From assembly GCA_942490985.1 (NCBI GenBank), contig CALNYW010000005.1, forward strand, positions 696,241 through 760,240: a DNA stretch of 64,000 nt, read 5' to 3'. Every line of letters begins with the position of its first letter. Position 1 is the first letter of the stretch. The notes beneath the pieces were generated by a model. It was not told the origin of the DNA, did not search any database, and saw nothing but the letters and a program-made list of their open reading frames with translations. The position numbers and the translations under genes were made by a program. Of the stretch, positions 43,019-51,444 are shown piece by piece. Source of the stretch: Thiosocius sp942490985. Lineage in GTDB: Bacteria > Pseudomonadota > Gammaproteobacteria > Chromatiales > Chromatiaceae.

Positions 43019-46000
43019 TCATGCCTTGTCGGTTTCACCGACAGCCAGTTTGGCAAGCTGCTGGTACATATGGAACTTGGCTTTGATCTGTTGCTGGGCC
43101 GCTTCCATGAAACGGTGCGCAGCCTCCGGATGCGTCCGCTCTAACACCGCGAAGCGCGTCTCGCTCATGGCAAAGTCACGGTATGGCATGGACGGCTCCT
43201 TCGAATCCAGGTGCAGCGGATTGTCGCCTTCGGCGACTTTGCGTGGATCGTAGCGGAACAATCCCCAATGGCCCGCGTTTACGGCGAGATCCTGCTGGCG
43301 AAGATTGTTGGCCAGATCGATGCCGTGGGCGATGCAGGGCGAGTACGCAATGATCAATGACGGGCCATCATAGCTTTCCGCTTCGAGAAAGGCGCGCAGT
43401 ACCTGCACGTCTTTGGCGCCATAGGCCACCTGCGCTACGTAAACGTCACCATAGGCCATGGCCATCATTGCCAGGTCCTTTTTGATCACGGCCTTGCCGC
43501 CCGCCGAGAATTTGGCGACGGCGCCGAGCGGTGTGGCCTTCGACGTCTGGCCGCCGGTGTTCGAGTAGACCTCGGTGTCGAGCACCAGGATATTCACGTT
43601 GCGACCAGAGGCGAACACGTGGTCGACACCACCATAGCCAATGTCGTATGCCCAGCCGTCACCACCGACCGCCCAAACGCTCTTTTTGACCAGGTAATCG
43701 GCAATGCCACTGAGGGTCTTGGCCGGCAGGCTGTCGAGTCCTCTGAGTTTCTCCTTGAGCAGCTCGACGCGATCTCGTTGCTCGAAGATGGCGGCCTCGG
43801 CGGTTTGGTCTGCTGACAGAATCGCGTCGACCAGTTGCTCGCCGATCTCGCTGGCCAAGGTTTGTAACAGCTCACGGGCATGCTCGGCCTGCTTGTCGAC
43901 GGCGACGCGCATGCCCAGTCCGAACTCGGCGTTGTCCTCGAACAACGAGTTGCTCCAGGTCGGGCCGCGGCCATCGGGATTGGTGGTGTAGGGTGTGGTC
44001 GGCAGGTTGCCGCCATAGATTGATGAACACCCTGTCGCATTGGCGATCAGCATGCGGTCGCCGAACAACTGGGTCGCCAGCTTCACGTAGGGCGTTTCGC
44101 CGCAGCCCACGCAGGCACCGGAAAACTCGAACAGCGGCTGCATGATCATCGCGCCCTTGAGGGTCGTTTCTTTGAGCTTGGTCCGGTCGAATTCCGGCAG
44201 GCCGACGAAGAAGTCCCAGTTGGCCTGCTCATCGGCCAGGCGCGGCTCGATCGGCACCATGTTCAAGGCCTTGCGTTTGGGGTCTTGTTTATCCCGGATC
44301 GGACAGATTTCGACGCACAGGCCGCAACCGGTGCAGTCGTCCGGAGCGACCTGATAGGTGATGTGGGTGTCGGCCGGGAAGTCCTTGCCGCCTTTCACCT
44401 GGGTATGCAAAAAGCCGTCCGGCGCGCTTTCGGTCAATGCGGCGTCGAACACCTTTGACCGGATGGCGGCATGGGGGCAGACCAGCGGGCACTTGCCGCA
44501 ATGGGTGCAAAGCTCCATTTCCCATTGCGGAATCTCGAGCGCGAGTTGGCGCTTTTCGTAGGCCGCGGTGCCGAGCGGCCAGGTACCGTCGGCGCTTATC
44601 GCGCTGACCGGCAGGCTGTCACCCTGACCGGCGATAAGCGTCGCGGTGACCTCCTGAACGAAGCGGGGGGCGTTCGCCGCGACAACCGGCGGCATCTCGA
44701 TCCGACTGGTTATCTGCGCCGGTACCTCGACCTCGTGCAGCCCGGCCAGTGCTGCATCGATCGCCGCGAAGTTGCGCTCGAGGAGGCGGCGTCCTTTTCG
44801 TCCATAGGTCTTCTGGACCATGGTCTTCATATGTTCGAGTGCCGTGCCTGTTTCCAGCACGTCGGCGATCGCGAAGAAGCACGCCTGCATGATGGTGTTG
44901 ATGCGTCGACCCATGCCAGTCTCTTGCGCAAGCCCATAGGCATCGATGACGAACAGCTTCAGCTGCTTGTCGATTACTTGCTGTTGGACGATGCGCGGCA
45001 GGGTGTCCCACAGCGCATCAGGCTTGACTGGGCTGTTCAGCAGGAAGGTGCCGCGATGCGCGGCCTTGTCCAGCATGTCGTAACGCGTCAGAAAATTCGG
45101 TTGATGGCAGGCGACGAATTCCGCCTCGCCGGGACCGATCAGGTAGGTCGAGCGGATCGGTCGGTCGCCGTAGCGCAGGTGCGAGATGGTGACCGCGCCG
45201 GCCTTTTTCGAGTCGTATTGGAAATAGCCCTGGACGTGGCGGTCGGTATTTTCGCCGATGATCTTGATCGAGTTCTTGTTGGCGGACACGGTGCCGTCCG
45301 AGCCGAGCCCATAAAACACGCAACGGGTGATGCCGGCCGCGGCATCCGGGACGAAATCGGCATCCCACGCCAGGCTCAGGTGGGTTATGTCGTCCTTGAT
45401 ACCGATTGTGAACGGGTGCTTCGGCTGCGCTTGGTTCGACGCATCAAACACCGCGGCGACCATCGCTGGTGTGAATTCTTTCGATGACAGGCCAAACCGT
45501 CCGCCCACTACCCGTGGCATGGTTGGGCGTTGACCAGTGGCGACCGCTTGGGCAAAAGCCGTTATGACGTCTTTATAAAGCGGCTCCCCATCGGCGCCGG
45601 GTTCCTTGCTACGATCCAGCACAGCGACGGTGCGCGCGCTGCTTGGCACTGCGGCAATGAGGTGCGCGGCGGAAAACGGCCGGAACAGCCGTACTTTGAC
45701 CATGCCAACTTTCTCGCCCCGGGCCACCAGGGTTTCAACGGCTTCCTCTGCCGCCCCGATACCTGATCCCATCAGGACGATCACGCGCTCGGCGTCGTCG
45801 GCCCCGTAGTAATCGAACAGCCGATATTCCCGCCCTGTGAGTTCAGCGAATCTGGCAAAGATCGACTCGAGTTTTTCGGGTAGCTCGTCGTAGTAAGTGT
45901 TGACCGACTCGCGACCCTGGAAATACACATCGGGGTTCTGCGAGGTGCCGCGCAGTACCGGGCGGTCCGGGGTCATCGCACGTCGGCGATGGGCGATAAT

Positions 46001-46597
46001 GAGGTCTTCATCGATCAGCGCCCGCACGGTATCGCGGTCGATATCGATGATCTTGTCGACCTCGTGCGAGGTTCGGAAGCCATCGAAGAAGTGCAGGAAG
46101 GGGATCCGTGTTGCCAGCGTTGCGGCCTGCGAAATCAGCGCGAAATCCTGCACCTCCTGCACACTCGCCGAGCACAACATCGCGTAACCCGTGGCCCGGC
46201 AGGCCATCACGTCGGCATGATCGCCAAAGATCGATAGGCCCTGGGCGGCGAGAGAGCGCGCGGCGACATGCAGCACCGTCGGCGTCAGCTCGCCGGCGAT
46301 CTTATACATGTTGGGGATCATCAACAGCAGGCCTTGTGACGCGGTAAAGCTGGTCGCCAGCGCGCCGGCCTGCAGCGCACCGTGAATAGCGCCCGCAGCA
46401 CCGGCCTCACTCTGCATCTCGATCACCTGCGGAATGGTTTCCCAAAGGTTTTTGACGCCGGTGGCTGACCAGTCGTCGGCCCACTCGCCCATCGGTGACG
46501 CTGGGGTGATGGGATAGATCGCAACGACTTCATTCGTCAGGTGGGCAATACGGGCGGCGGCCTCGTTGCCGTCGAGGGTCAGCTGTCTACTGGGCAT
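43019..46597 (-). CDS. nifJ: Pyruvate:ferredoxin (flavodoxin) oxidoreductase
   Basis: Oxidises pyruvate to acetyl-CoA and CO2 while reducing ferredoxin or flavodoxin (or the reverse in CO2 fixation). The 1192-residue single-chain enzyme shows the pyrimidine domain (VAIYPITPASPMGEWAD), CoA-binding and central parts, a two-cluster ferredoxin domain (CTHCGKCPLVCPHAA and CTGCGLCVEICP), and the C-terminal thiamine diphosphate domain (CVGCGETPYVKL, NATGCSSIYGGNLPTTPYT, GDGWAYDIGYGGVDHV, LDTEVYSNTGGQ). The ATG at 46597 is chosen from the family N-terminus MPSRQLTLDGNEA. An FNR-like box lies about 90 bases upstream. Confidence 0.96.
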   Translation of the reverse strand: MPSRQLTLDGNEAAARIAHLTNEVVAIYPITPASPMGEWADDWSATGVKNLWETIPQVIEMQSEAGAAGAIHGALQAGALATSFTASQGLLLMIPNMYKIAGELTPTVLHVAARSLAAQGLSIFGDHADVMACRATGYAMLCSASVQEVQDFALISQAATLATRIPFLHFFDGFRTSHEVDKIIDIDRDTVRALIDEDLIIAHRRRAMTPDRPVLRGTSQNPDVYFQGRESVNTYYDELPEKLESIFARFAELTGREYRLFDYYGADDAERVIVLMGSGIGAAEEAVETLVARGEKVGMVKVRLFRPFSAAHLIAAVPSSARTVAVLDRSKEPGADGEPLYKDVITAFAQAVATGQRPTMPRVVGGRFGLSSKEFTPAMVAAVFDASNQAQPKHPFTIGIKDDITHLSLAWDADFVPDAAAGITRCVFYGLGSDGTVSANKNSIKIIGENTDRHVQGYFQYDSKKAGAVTISHLRYGDRPIRSTYLIGPGEAEFVACHQPNFLTRYDMLDKAAHRGTFLLNSPVKPDALWDTLPRIVQQQVIDKQLKLFVIDAYGLAQETGMGRRINTIMQACFFAIADVLETGTALEHMKTMVQKTYGRKGRRLLERNFAAIDAALAGLHEVEVPAQITSRIEMPPVVAANAPRFVQEVTATLIAGQGDSLPVSAISADGTWPLGTAAYEKRQLALEIPQWEMELCTHCGKCPLVCPHAAIRSKVFDAALTESAPDGFLHTQVKGGKDFPADTHITYQVAPDDCTGCGLCVEICPIRDKQDPKRKALNMVPIEPRLADEQANWDFFVGLPEFDRTKLKETTLKGAMIMQPLFEFSGACVGCGETPYVKLATQLFGDRMLIANATGCSSIYGGNLPTTPYTTNPDGRGPTWSNSLFEDNAEFGLGMRVAVDKQAEHARELLQTLASEIGEQLVDAILSADQTAEAAIFEQRDRVELLKEKLRGLDSLPAKTLSGIADYLVKKSVWAVGGDGWAYDIGYGGVDHVFASGRNVNILVLDTEVYSNTGGQTSKATPLGAVAKFSAGGKAVIKKDLAMMAMAYGDVYVAQVAYGAKDVQVLRAFLEAESYDGPSLIIAYSPCIAHGIDLANNLRQQDLAVNAGHWGLFRYDPRKVAEGDNPLHLDSKEPSMPYRDFAMSETRFAVLERTHPEAAHRFMEAAQQQIKAKFHMYQQLAKLAVGETDKA

Positions 46598-46679
46598 GGG
46601 GAGGGTCCTGGTTGACGGACAAATCAGCACCAAGCGTGGAACTCAAAGACCGGGTCTGCAAGTTTGAGCGACGTATTGC

Positions 46680-46693
46680 TTGACGCAAATCAA
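46680..46693. promoter_or_regulatory. FNR/ANR-like box upstream of the pyruvate oxidoreductase gene
   Basis: TTGAC-GCAA-ATCAA matches 9 of 10 conserved FNR positions. It lies 83 bases before the nifJ-type start, between that gene and the 100-residue gene 46718-47020, both on the minus strand. Oxygen-responsive control of an oxygen-sensitive enzyme is plausible. Confidence 0.5.
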
Positions 46694-46717
46694 GCCGCGA
46701 GGCAACTTCTACAGGAC

Positions 46718-47020
46718 CTAGAGCAGGCCCTCATCGACCCCAAGGGGGTCGGGCACGGATTGCCATTGTGAACGAAGGTTTTTGCGGAACATCAGCTTTT
46801 CCTGGGCAGAGGTCGGCAGGTCGGTGAAGCGGAATACCCCGCGCGACACCAGCAGGTCGATGACGTCCTCCAAAACGCGCACCAGGTCGACATCGAGGTT
46901 TCGCAGAAACGCCTGAACCTCCGGGTCATCGATGTTTACCGCGGTCGTGTTCGAGTCCGGTTCTGCGGACATGCCGGCGATACTGCCGTCGGCAGAGCGG
47001 ACGATATGAACCTGGCGCAT
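46718..47020 (-). CDS. Conserved hypothetical protein, often listed as tryptophan synthase beta-like
   Basis: A 100-residue soluble protein (MRQVHIVRSADGSIAGMSAE...). The part DDPEVQAFLRNLDVDLVRVLEDVIDLLVSRGVFRFTDLPTSAQEKLMFRKNLR is conserved in proteobacteria; the usual database name is a historical mislabel, since no tryptophan synthase features are present. Function unknown. It is divergent from the adhesin export genes. Confidence 0.78.
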   Translation of the reverse strand: MRQVHIVRSADGSIAGMSAEPDSNTTAVNIDDPEVQAFLRNLDVDLVRVLEDVIDLLVSRGVFRFTDLPTSAQEKLMFRKNLRSQWQSVPDPLGVDEGLL

Positions 47021-47142
47021 GATAGGCGGATCTCAAAAAGGGCATCTACTTCAGGTTTTCGGATGCGCAGACGATATCTTTATCGTGCTGCAATCGAAAT
47101 TAATCCGGCGTTTGGCCGGCAAAGGCGATTTTGGAGGAGTTT

Positions 47143-49302
47143 TTGGCAAACACAGCGGCTAACCTCGCCGAACAGGAAGACGTGTTTCCGGCCGACCCGC
47201 TGGTGGCGTGTCTGCTCATTCTCGCGCGGCTCCACGGGCTGCCGGCGTCGGAGTTTGCCGTGACCGCCGGTCTGCCGCTCGAAGGCGGGCGGCTGTTGCC
47301 GTCACAATTTGGCCGCGCCGCGCGTCGCGTCGGCCTACGCGCGCGCGTCGTTGAGCGTCCGCTCGCGAGTATCGATGCGTTGGTTACGCCGGCGGTCCTG
47401 TTGCTTGATGACGAGCACGCCTGCGTGCTGATCGAACCAATCCACAATGGTGTGGCCCGCTTGCTGTTACCGGAGAACCCGGAGGCGGAGGTCAGCAGCA
47501 ACCTTGCGGACCTCGAGAGCCGCTATTCCGGCTTTGCGATTCTGGCCAGCCCGGCGCACCGGTACGACGCGCGCACGCCAGCGGCGAGCGAAACGGCAAA
47601 CGAAGGCCACTGGTTCTGGGGAACCCTGAAGGCCTCGTGGCGGATCTACCGCGACGTCTTGATGGCCTCGATACTGATCAATCTGTTCGCGGTGGCGAGC
47701 CCGTTGTTCGTGATGAATGTCTACGATCGCGTGGTACCGAACAACGCGATCGAGACCCTTTGGGTGCTCGCAATCGGCGTGATGCTGGTGTATTTCTTTG
47801 ACTTCATCCTGCGCGGCCTGCGCGGGCGATTTATCGACATCGCTGGCAGCAAGGCCGATATCGAGCTGTCGGCGCGGCTGTTCGAGCGCGTGCTGGGTCT
47901 GCGTATGGATGCACGTCCGGCCTCGGCGGGCGCGTTTGCCAACAACCTGCGTGAGTTCGATGGCATCCGCGACTTTTTCGCGTCACTGACCCTGACAGCG
48001 TTCGTCGACGTACCGTTCGCGCTGCTGCTGCTGCTCGTCGTCTGGCTGGTAGCCGGCCCGCTGGTATTGGTGCCGCTTGCCGTGATCCCGATTCTTGTCG
48101 CCTATGGGTTTTTCGTACAACCGCGCCTGCGGCGTGCCGCAGAGAGCGGCATGCGGGCATCCGCGCAGAAAAACGCCACGCTGGTGGAGTCGCTGGTCGA
48201 GGCCGAGACCGTCAAGGCGCTGGGTGTCGAGGGGCGCCTGCAGACCGCGTTGGAGCGCAGCGTTGCCGAGGCGGCGCGGTGGAGTGCCCAGGCGCGCGCC
48301 TGGACCCTGTCGGCGACCGGCCTTGCCACCTTTCTGCAGCAGATGGTCTCGGTCGGCGTGGTGGTGTTTGGCGTCTACCTGATTGCCGAGGGCAGGATCT
48401 CGATGGGTGCGCTGATCGCCTCGGTGATGCTCAGCGGGCGTGCGGTGGTGCCATTGGCGCAGACCGCCGGCCTGATGACACGGTTTTTCCAGGCCAGCAC
48501 GGCGCTACAGACGCTCAACCAGATCATGCAGTTGCCGGTCGATCGCGCCGACGGTCAGGTGTTCGTCACCCGGCCGGTGCTGCAGGGCAATATCGACTTC
48601 GACCATGTGACCTTCACTTACCCCGGCCAGGAAATTCCGGCCCTGCAGGACGCATCCTTCAAGATCGCCGCCGGAGAGCGGGTCGCGATGATCGGTCGGG
48701 TTGGTTCGGGCAAGACCACGATCAACCGGCTGGTGGCCGGCCTTTACCAGGCGCAGGAGGGCGCAGTGCGCATCGATGGCGTCGACATGCGCCAGCTCGA
48801 CCCTGGCGATCTGCGCCACAACATCGCCTACGTCTCACAGGACAGCCAGCTGTTGTTTGGCTCGATCCGCGACAACCTGGTTATGGGTGTGCCGCATGCG
48901 GACGACGAACGCATCGTCCGAGCGGCCGAGCTTGCGGGCGTGGCGGACTTCGTCAACCGCCATCCGCTGGGCTTCGATATGCCGGTCGGCGAGCAGGGCG
49001 GCATGCTGTCCGGCGGTCAGCGCCAGGCCGTCGGGCTGGCGCGTGCGCTGGTGCAAGATGCGCCGATCCTGCTGCTCGACGAGCCGACCGGATCGATGGA
49101 TAACAGCAGTGAGGAACATATCAAGCGTGAACTGGCGAACGTATCCAAGGGCAAGACGGTGATCCTGATTACCCATCGGGCCTCGTTGCTCGAGCTGGTC
49201 GAGCGGGTGATCGTGCTCGATGCCGGCAAGATCGTCGCCGATGGACCGAAGACCCAGGTGCTCGATGCCCTGCGCGCAGGTCGGATCAAGCAGACCCGCT
49301 GA
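47143..49302 (+). CDS. lapB: Type I secretion ABC transporter for the adhesin, LapB-like
   Basis: A 719-residue inner-membrane ATPase that exports the giant adhesin. The N-terminal C39-like domain (about 1-130) lacks the protease cysteine (DPLVACLLILARLHG), as in transporters of non-cleaved RTX/Lap substrates. A six-TM region (about 150-440) and an ATPase domain follow: Walker A GRVGSGKTT (about 518), signature LSGGQRQ (about 622), Walker B ILLLDEPTGSMD and switch ITHR. The TTG at 47143 is chosen for GGAGGAG just upstream. It forms an operon with the next two genes. Confidence 0.93.
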   Translation: MANTAANLAEQEDVFPADPLVACLLILARLHGLPASEFAVTAGLPLEGGRLLPSQFGRAARRVGLRARVVERPLASIDALVTPAVLLLDDEHACVLIEPIHNGVARLLLPENPEAEVSSNLADLESRYSGFAILASPAHRYDARTPAASETANEGHWFWGTLKASWRIYRDVLMASILINLFAVASPLFVMNVYDRVVPNNAIETLWVLAIGVMLVYFFDFILRGLRGRFIDIAGSKADIELSARLFERVLGLRMDARPASAGAFANNLREFDGIRDFFASLTLTAFVDVPFALLLLLVVWLVAGPLVLVPLAVIPILVAYGFFVQPRLRRAAESGMRASAQKNATLVESLVEAETVKALGVEGRLQTALERSVAEAARWSAQARAWTLSATGLATFLQQMVSVGVVVFGVYLIAEGRISMGALIASVMLSGRAVVPLAQTAGLMTRFFQASTALQTLNQIMQLPVDRADGQVFVTRPVLQGNIDFDHVTFTYPGQEIPALQDASFKIAAGERVAMIGRVGSGKTTINRLVAGLYQAQEGAVRIDGVDMRQLDPGDLRHNIAYVSQDSQLLFGSIRDNLVMGVPHADDERIVRAAELAGVADFVNRHPLGFDMPVGEQGGMLSGGQRQAVGLARALVQDAPILLLDEPTGSMDNSSEEHIKRELANVSKGKTVILITHRASLLELVERVIVLDAGKIVADGPKTQVLDALRAGRIKQTR

Positions 49303-49348
49303 TGACGGACACGGGACGCGGACAAGTGCTGGCAGGGAACAGCAGATA

Positions 49349-50692
49349 ATGAACGAACAGCAAATGGCAGCCCCGGGATCGCGTGGCGACGGATTTGCTG
49401 TCGACGCGGCGGCGGCGATCCGCGCGCACTCGCTGCGCGGTCAGCAGCTGCTGGTCTGGGTCATGCTGGCCTGCGTCGCCGTGTTCCTGGTCTGGGCGTA
49501 TTTTGCCGTGCTCGATGAAGTGATCCGCGGCAGCGGCAAGGTGATCCCTTCATCGCAGATCCAGATCGTGCAGAACCTGGAGGGCGGGATCATCAAGCAG
49601 ATCAACGTCAGCGAGGGTGAATTGGTAACGCCCGGCCAGGTATTGTTGACGATCGATGACACGCGCTTCGATTCCTCGCTGCAGGAGAGCCTTGCGCGTC
49701 TGCTGAGCCTGCAGGCCAAGAGCATCCGCTTGCAGGCGGAAGCCGAAGGTTCGGCGACGATGCCGAACCTGCCGGAGACGATCGCCGAGGTGATCCCAGA
49801 CGTCGAACAGCGCGAGCGTCAGTTGTTCGAGCAAAGGCGCAGTCAATTCGATGCAGGCCAGCGGATCCTCGACGAACAGTTGGTGCAGAAAAAGCAGAGC
49901 ATCGCCGAACTCAAATCCCGGACCGCGCGTCTCGAACGCAGCCTGACCCTGACCGAGCGGGAACTGCAGGTGACCCGACCGCTGCGAGATCAGGGGGCCG
50001 TCTCCGAGGTCGAGGTGCTGCGGTTGCAGCGCCAGGTCAATGATCTGCGGGGTGAGCTCGATGAGACGCGCCTAGCGATTCCGCGGGCCGCGGCGGAGTT
50101 GGCCGAGGTCGAACAGCGCCAGGTGGAATTGGGTGCGAAGTTTAGAAAGGAGGCCAGGGCCGAACTCAACGACGTGACGACCGAGCTCAACGCGCTGAAC
50201 GCCGGCAATGTCGCGCTGCAAGACCGGGTACGGCGCACCCAGGTGCGATCGCCGATCCGCGGCGTGGTCAAGGCACTACAGGTACGTACCGTCGGCGGTG
50301 TCGTTCAGCCCGGTATGGATCTCGTGGAGATCGTCCCGGTGGACGAAAGTCTGCTGGTCGAGGCCAAGGTCTTGCCGCGCGACATCGCGTTTCTACGCCC
50401 CGGGTTGCCGGCCAAGGTCAAATTGACCGCCTACGACTTTGCGATCTATGGGGGACTCGAGGCTCAGGTTGAGCACATCAGTGCCGATACCTTTCTCGAA
50501 GACGACGGCAGTGCTTACTACCTGGTGCGCGTGCGCACCCAGGAACCGGCCCTCGTCAGGGGCAACAAGTCCTATTCGATCATCCCGGGGATGACCGCTG
50601 AGGTGGATATTCTTGTCGGCGAAAAGACCGTACTTTCCTACCTTCTCAAACCTGTGCTGCGGGCGCGCGAAAACGCCCTGCGCGAGCCATAG
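49349..50692 (+). CDS. lapC: Type I secretion membrane fusion protein, LapC/HlyD-like
   Basis: A 447-residue periplasmic adaptor linking the ABC transporter to an outer-membrane channel (LapE/TolC type, not in the window). One N-terminal TM segment (about 31-52), then VIRGSGKVIPSSQIQIVQNLEGGIIKQ, a long coiled-coil hairpin (about 120-300) and the C-terminal HlyD motif VRSPIRGVVKALQVRTVGGVVQPG and SAYYLVRVRTQ-type strand (here GSAYYLVRVRTQEP), ending in PGMTAEVDILVGEKTVLSYLLKP. The ATG at 49349 fits family N-termini. Confidence 0.94.
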   Translation: MNEQQMAAPGSRGDGFAVDAAAAIRAHSLRGQQLLVWVMLACVAVFLVWAYFAVLDEVIRGSGKVIPSSQIQIVQNLEGGIIKQINVSEGELVTPGQVLLTIDDTRFDSSLQESLARLLSLQAKSIRLQAEAEGSATMPNLPETIAEVIPDVEQRERQLFEQRRSQFDAGQRILDEQLVQKKQSIAELKSRTARLERSLTLTERELQVTRPLRDQGAVSEVEVLRLQRQVNDLRGELDETRLAIPRAAAELAEVEQRQVELGAKFRKEARAELNDVTTELNALNAGNVALQDRVRRTQVRSPIRGVVKALQVRTVGGVVQPGMDLVEIVPVDESLLVEAKVLPRDIAFLRPGLPAKVKLTAYDFAIYGGLEAQVEHISADTFLEDDGSAYYLVRVRTQEPALVRGNKSYSIIPGMTAEVDILVGEKTVLSYLLKPVLRARENALREP

Positions 50693-50701
50693 GATGTACC
50701 G

Positions 50702-51352
50702 GTGATCACGCTGCTGACCTCGGACCTGTCACTCGCTGCCCGTTGGACGGCTGTCCTGCGCATGGCCGGGCGTGAATACTCCGTGATCGATAGCCTACAA
50801 CCGCCCCAGATCGGTCCGGATGGCGGCATCTGCCTGATCGACCTCGGGCCGCGTGGCGTGGCGGACCTTGAAGCGATACTCGCCGGAATAGCCGCCCGCC
50901 CGCTGGCGCGGTTCGCGGTGCTGACTGCGCGACCGGACCCGCGGGAAGGCCTGCAGGTGCTGCGTGCCGGGGCCCGTGGTTACTGCAACCGCCTCGCCTC
51001 GCCCGAGGTCGCTGCCGCGCTGGTTACGGCCATCGAGAGTGGTGAGATCTGGGCCGGCCGGCAGGTGACGGAATTCCTGCTAGGCAACGCGCTTGGCAAG
51101 GCATCCGATGGCCCGGGAGGGCATGAGCCTGCGTTGTTGGACGGCCTTACCCCGCGTGAGGTTGAGATCGCCAGCCAGGTCGCAGCGGGCCTCACGAATA
51201 AGGTGATTGCGGCGGAGAATGGCATCAGTGAGCGCACCGTTAAGGTCCACCTGAACAACATCTACCGCAAAACCGGCCTCAGCAATCGCGTGCAACTCGC
51301 GCTTGCCCTCAATCGAGTGCCGGATGGCGCCCGAAAAATGTCCAACGGCTAA
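50702..51352 (+). CDS. LuxR-family regulator with degenerate receiver domain
   Basis: A 216-residue transcription factor. The receiver-like domain (1-125) keeps an aspartate at the phospho-site position (Asp47 in CLIDLG), but the acidic pair near residue 8 is reduced to one Asp (LLTSDLS) and the conserved lysine is replaced (GYCNR). A LuxR-type helix-turn-helix (about 147-205: LTPREVEIASQVAAGLTNKVIAAE, SERTVKVHLNNIYRKTGLSNRVQLAL) binds DNA. GTG start with AGGA upstream. Placed between the export genes and the adhesin, it probably controls them. Confidence 0.9.
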   Translation: MITLLTSDLSLAARWTAVLRMAGREYSVIDSLQPPQIGPDGGICLIDLGPRGVADLEAILAGIAARPLARFAVLTARPDPREGLQVLRAGARGYCNRLASPEVAAALVTAIESGEIWAGRQVTEFLLGNALGKASDGPGGHEPALLDGLTPREVEIASQVAAGLTNKVIAAENGISERTVKVHLNNIYRKTGLSNRVQLALALNRVPDGARKMSNG

Positions 51353-51359
51353 GAAATCC

Positions 51360-51386
51360 TTCGACCTAGTACCAAGGTCTTATAAG
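51360..51386 (+). promoter_or_regulatory. Candidate adhesin promoter with inverted repeat
   Basis: A TTCGAC/TATAAG pair (51360-51365 and 51381-51386, 15-base spacing) encloses an inverted repeat GACCT-N7-AGGTC at 51363-51379, about 65 bases before the adhesin start. The repeat is a possible site for the LuxR-type regulator encoded just upstream. Confidence 0.4.
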
Positions 51387-51444
51387 GATCCGCCCAAAGT
51401 GGCCGTCAAATCCCTCAGTAGCCAACCTATGCCCGGAGATTTCC

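Noticed and set aside
44471..45487. A 338-residue plus-strand open frame
   Set aside because: It is antisense to the pyruvate:ferredoxin oxidoreductase gene, which is well supported by motifs.
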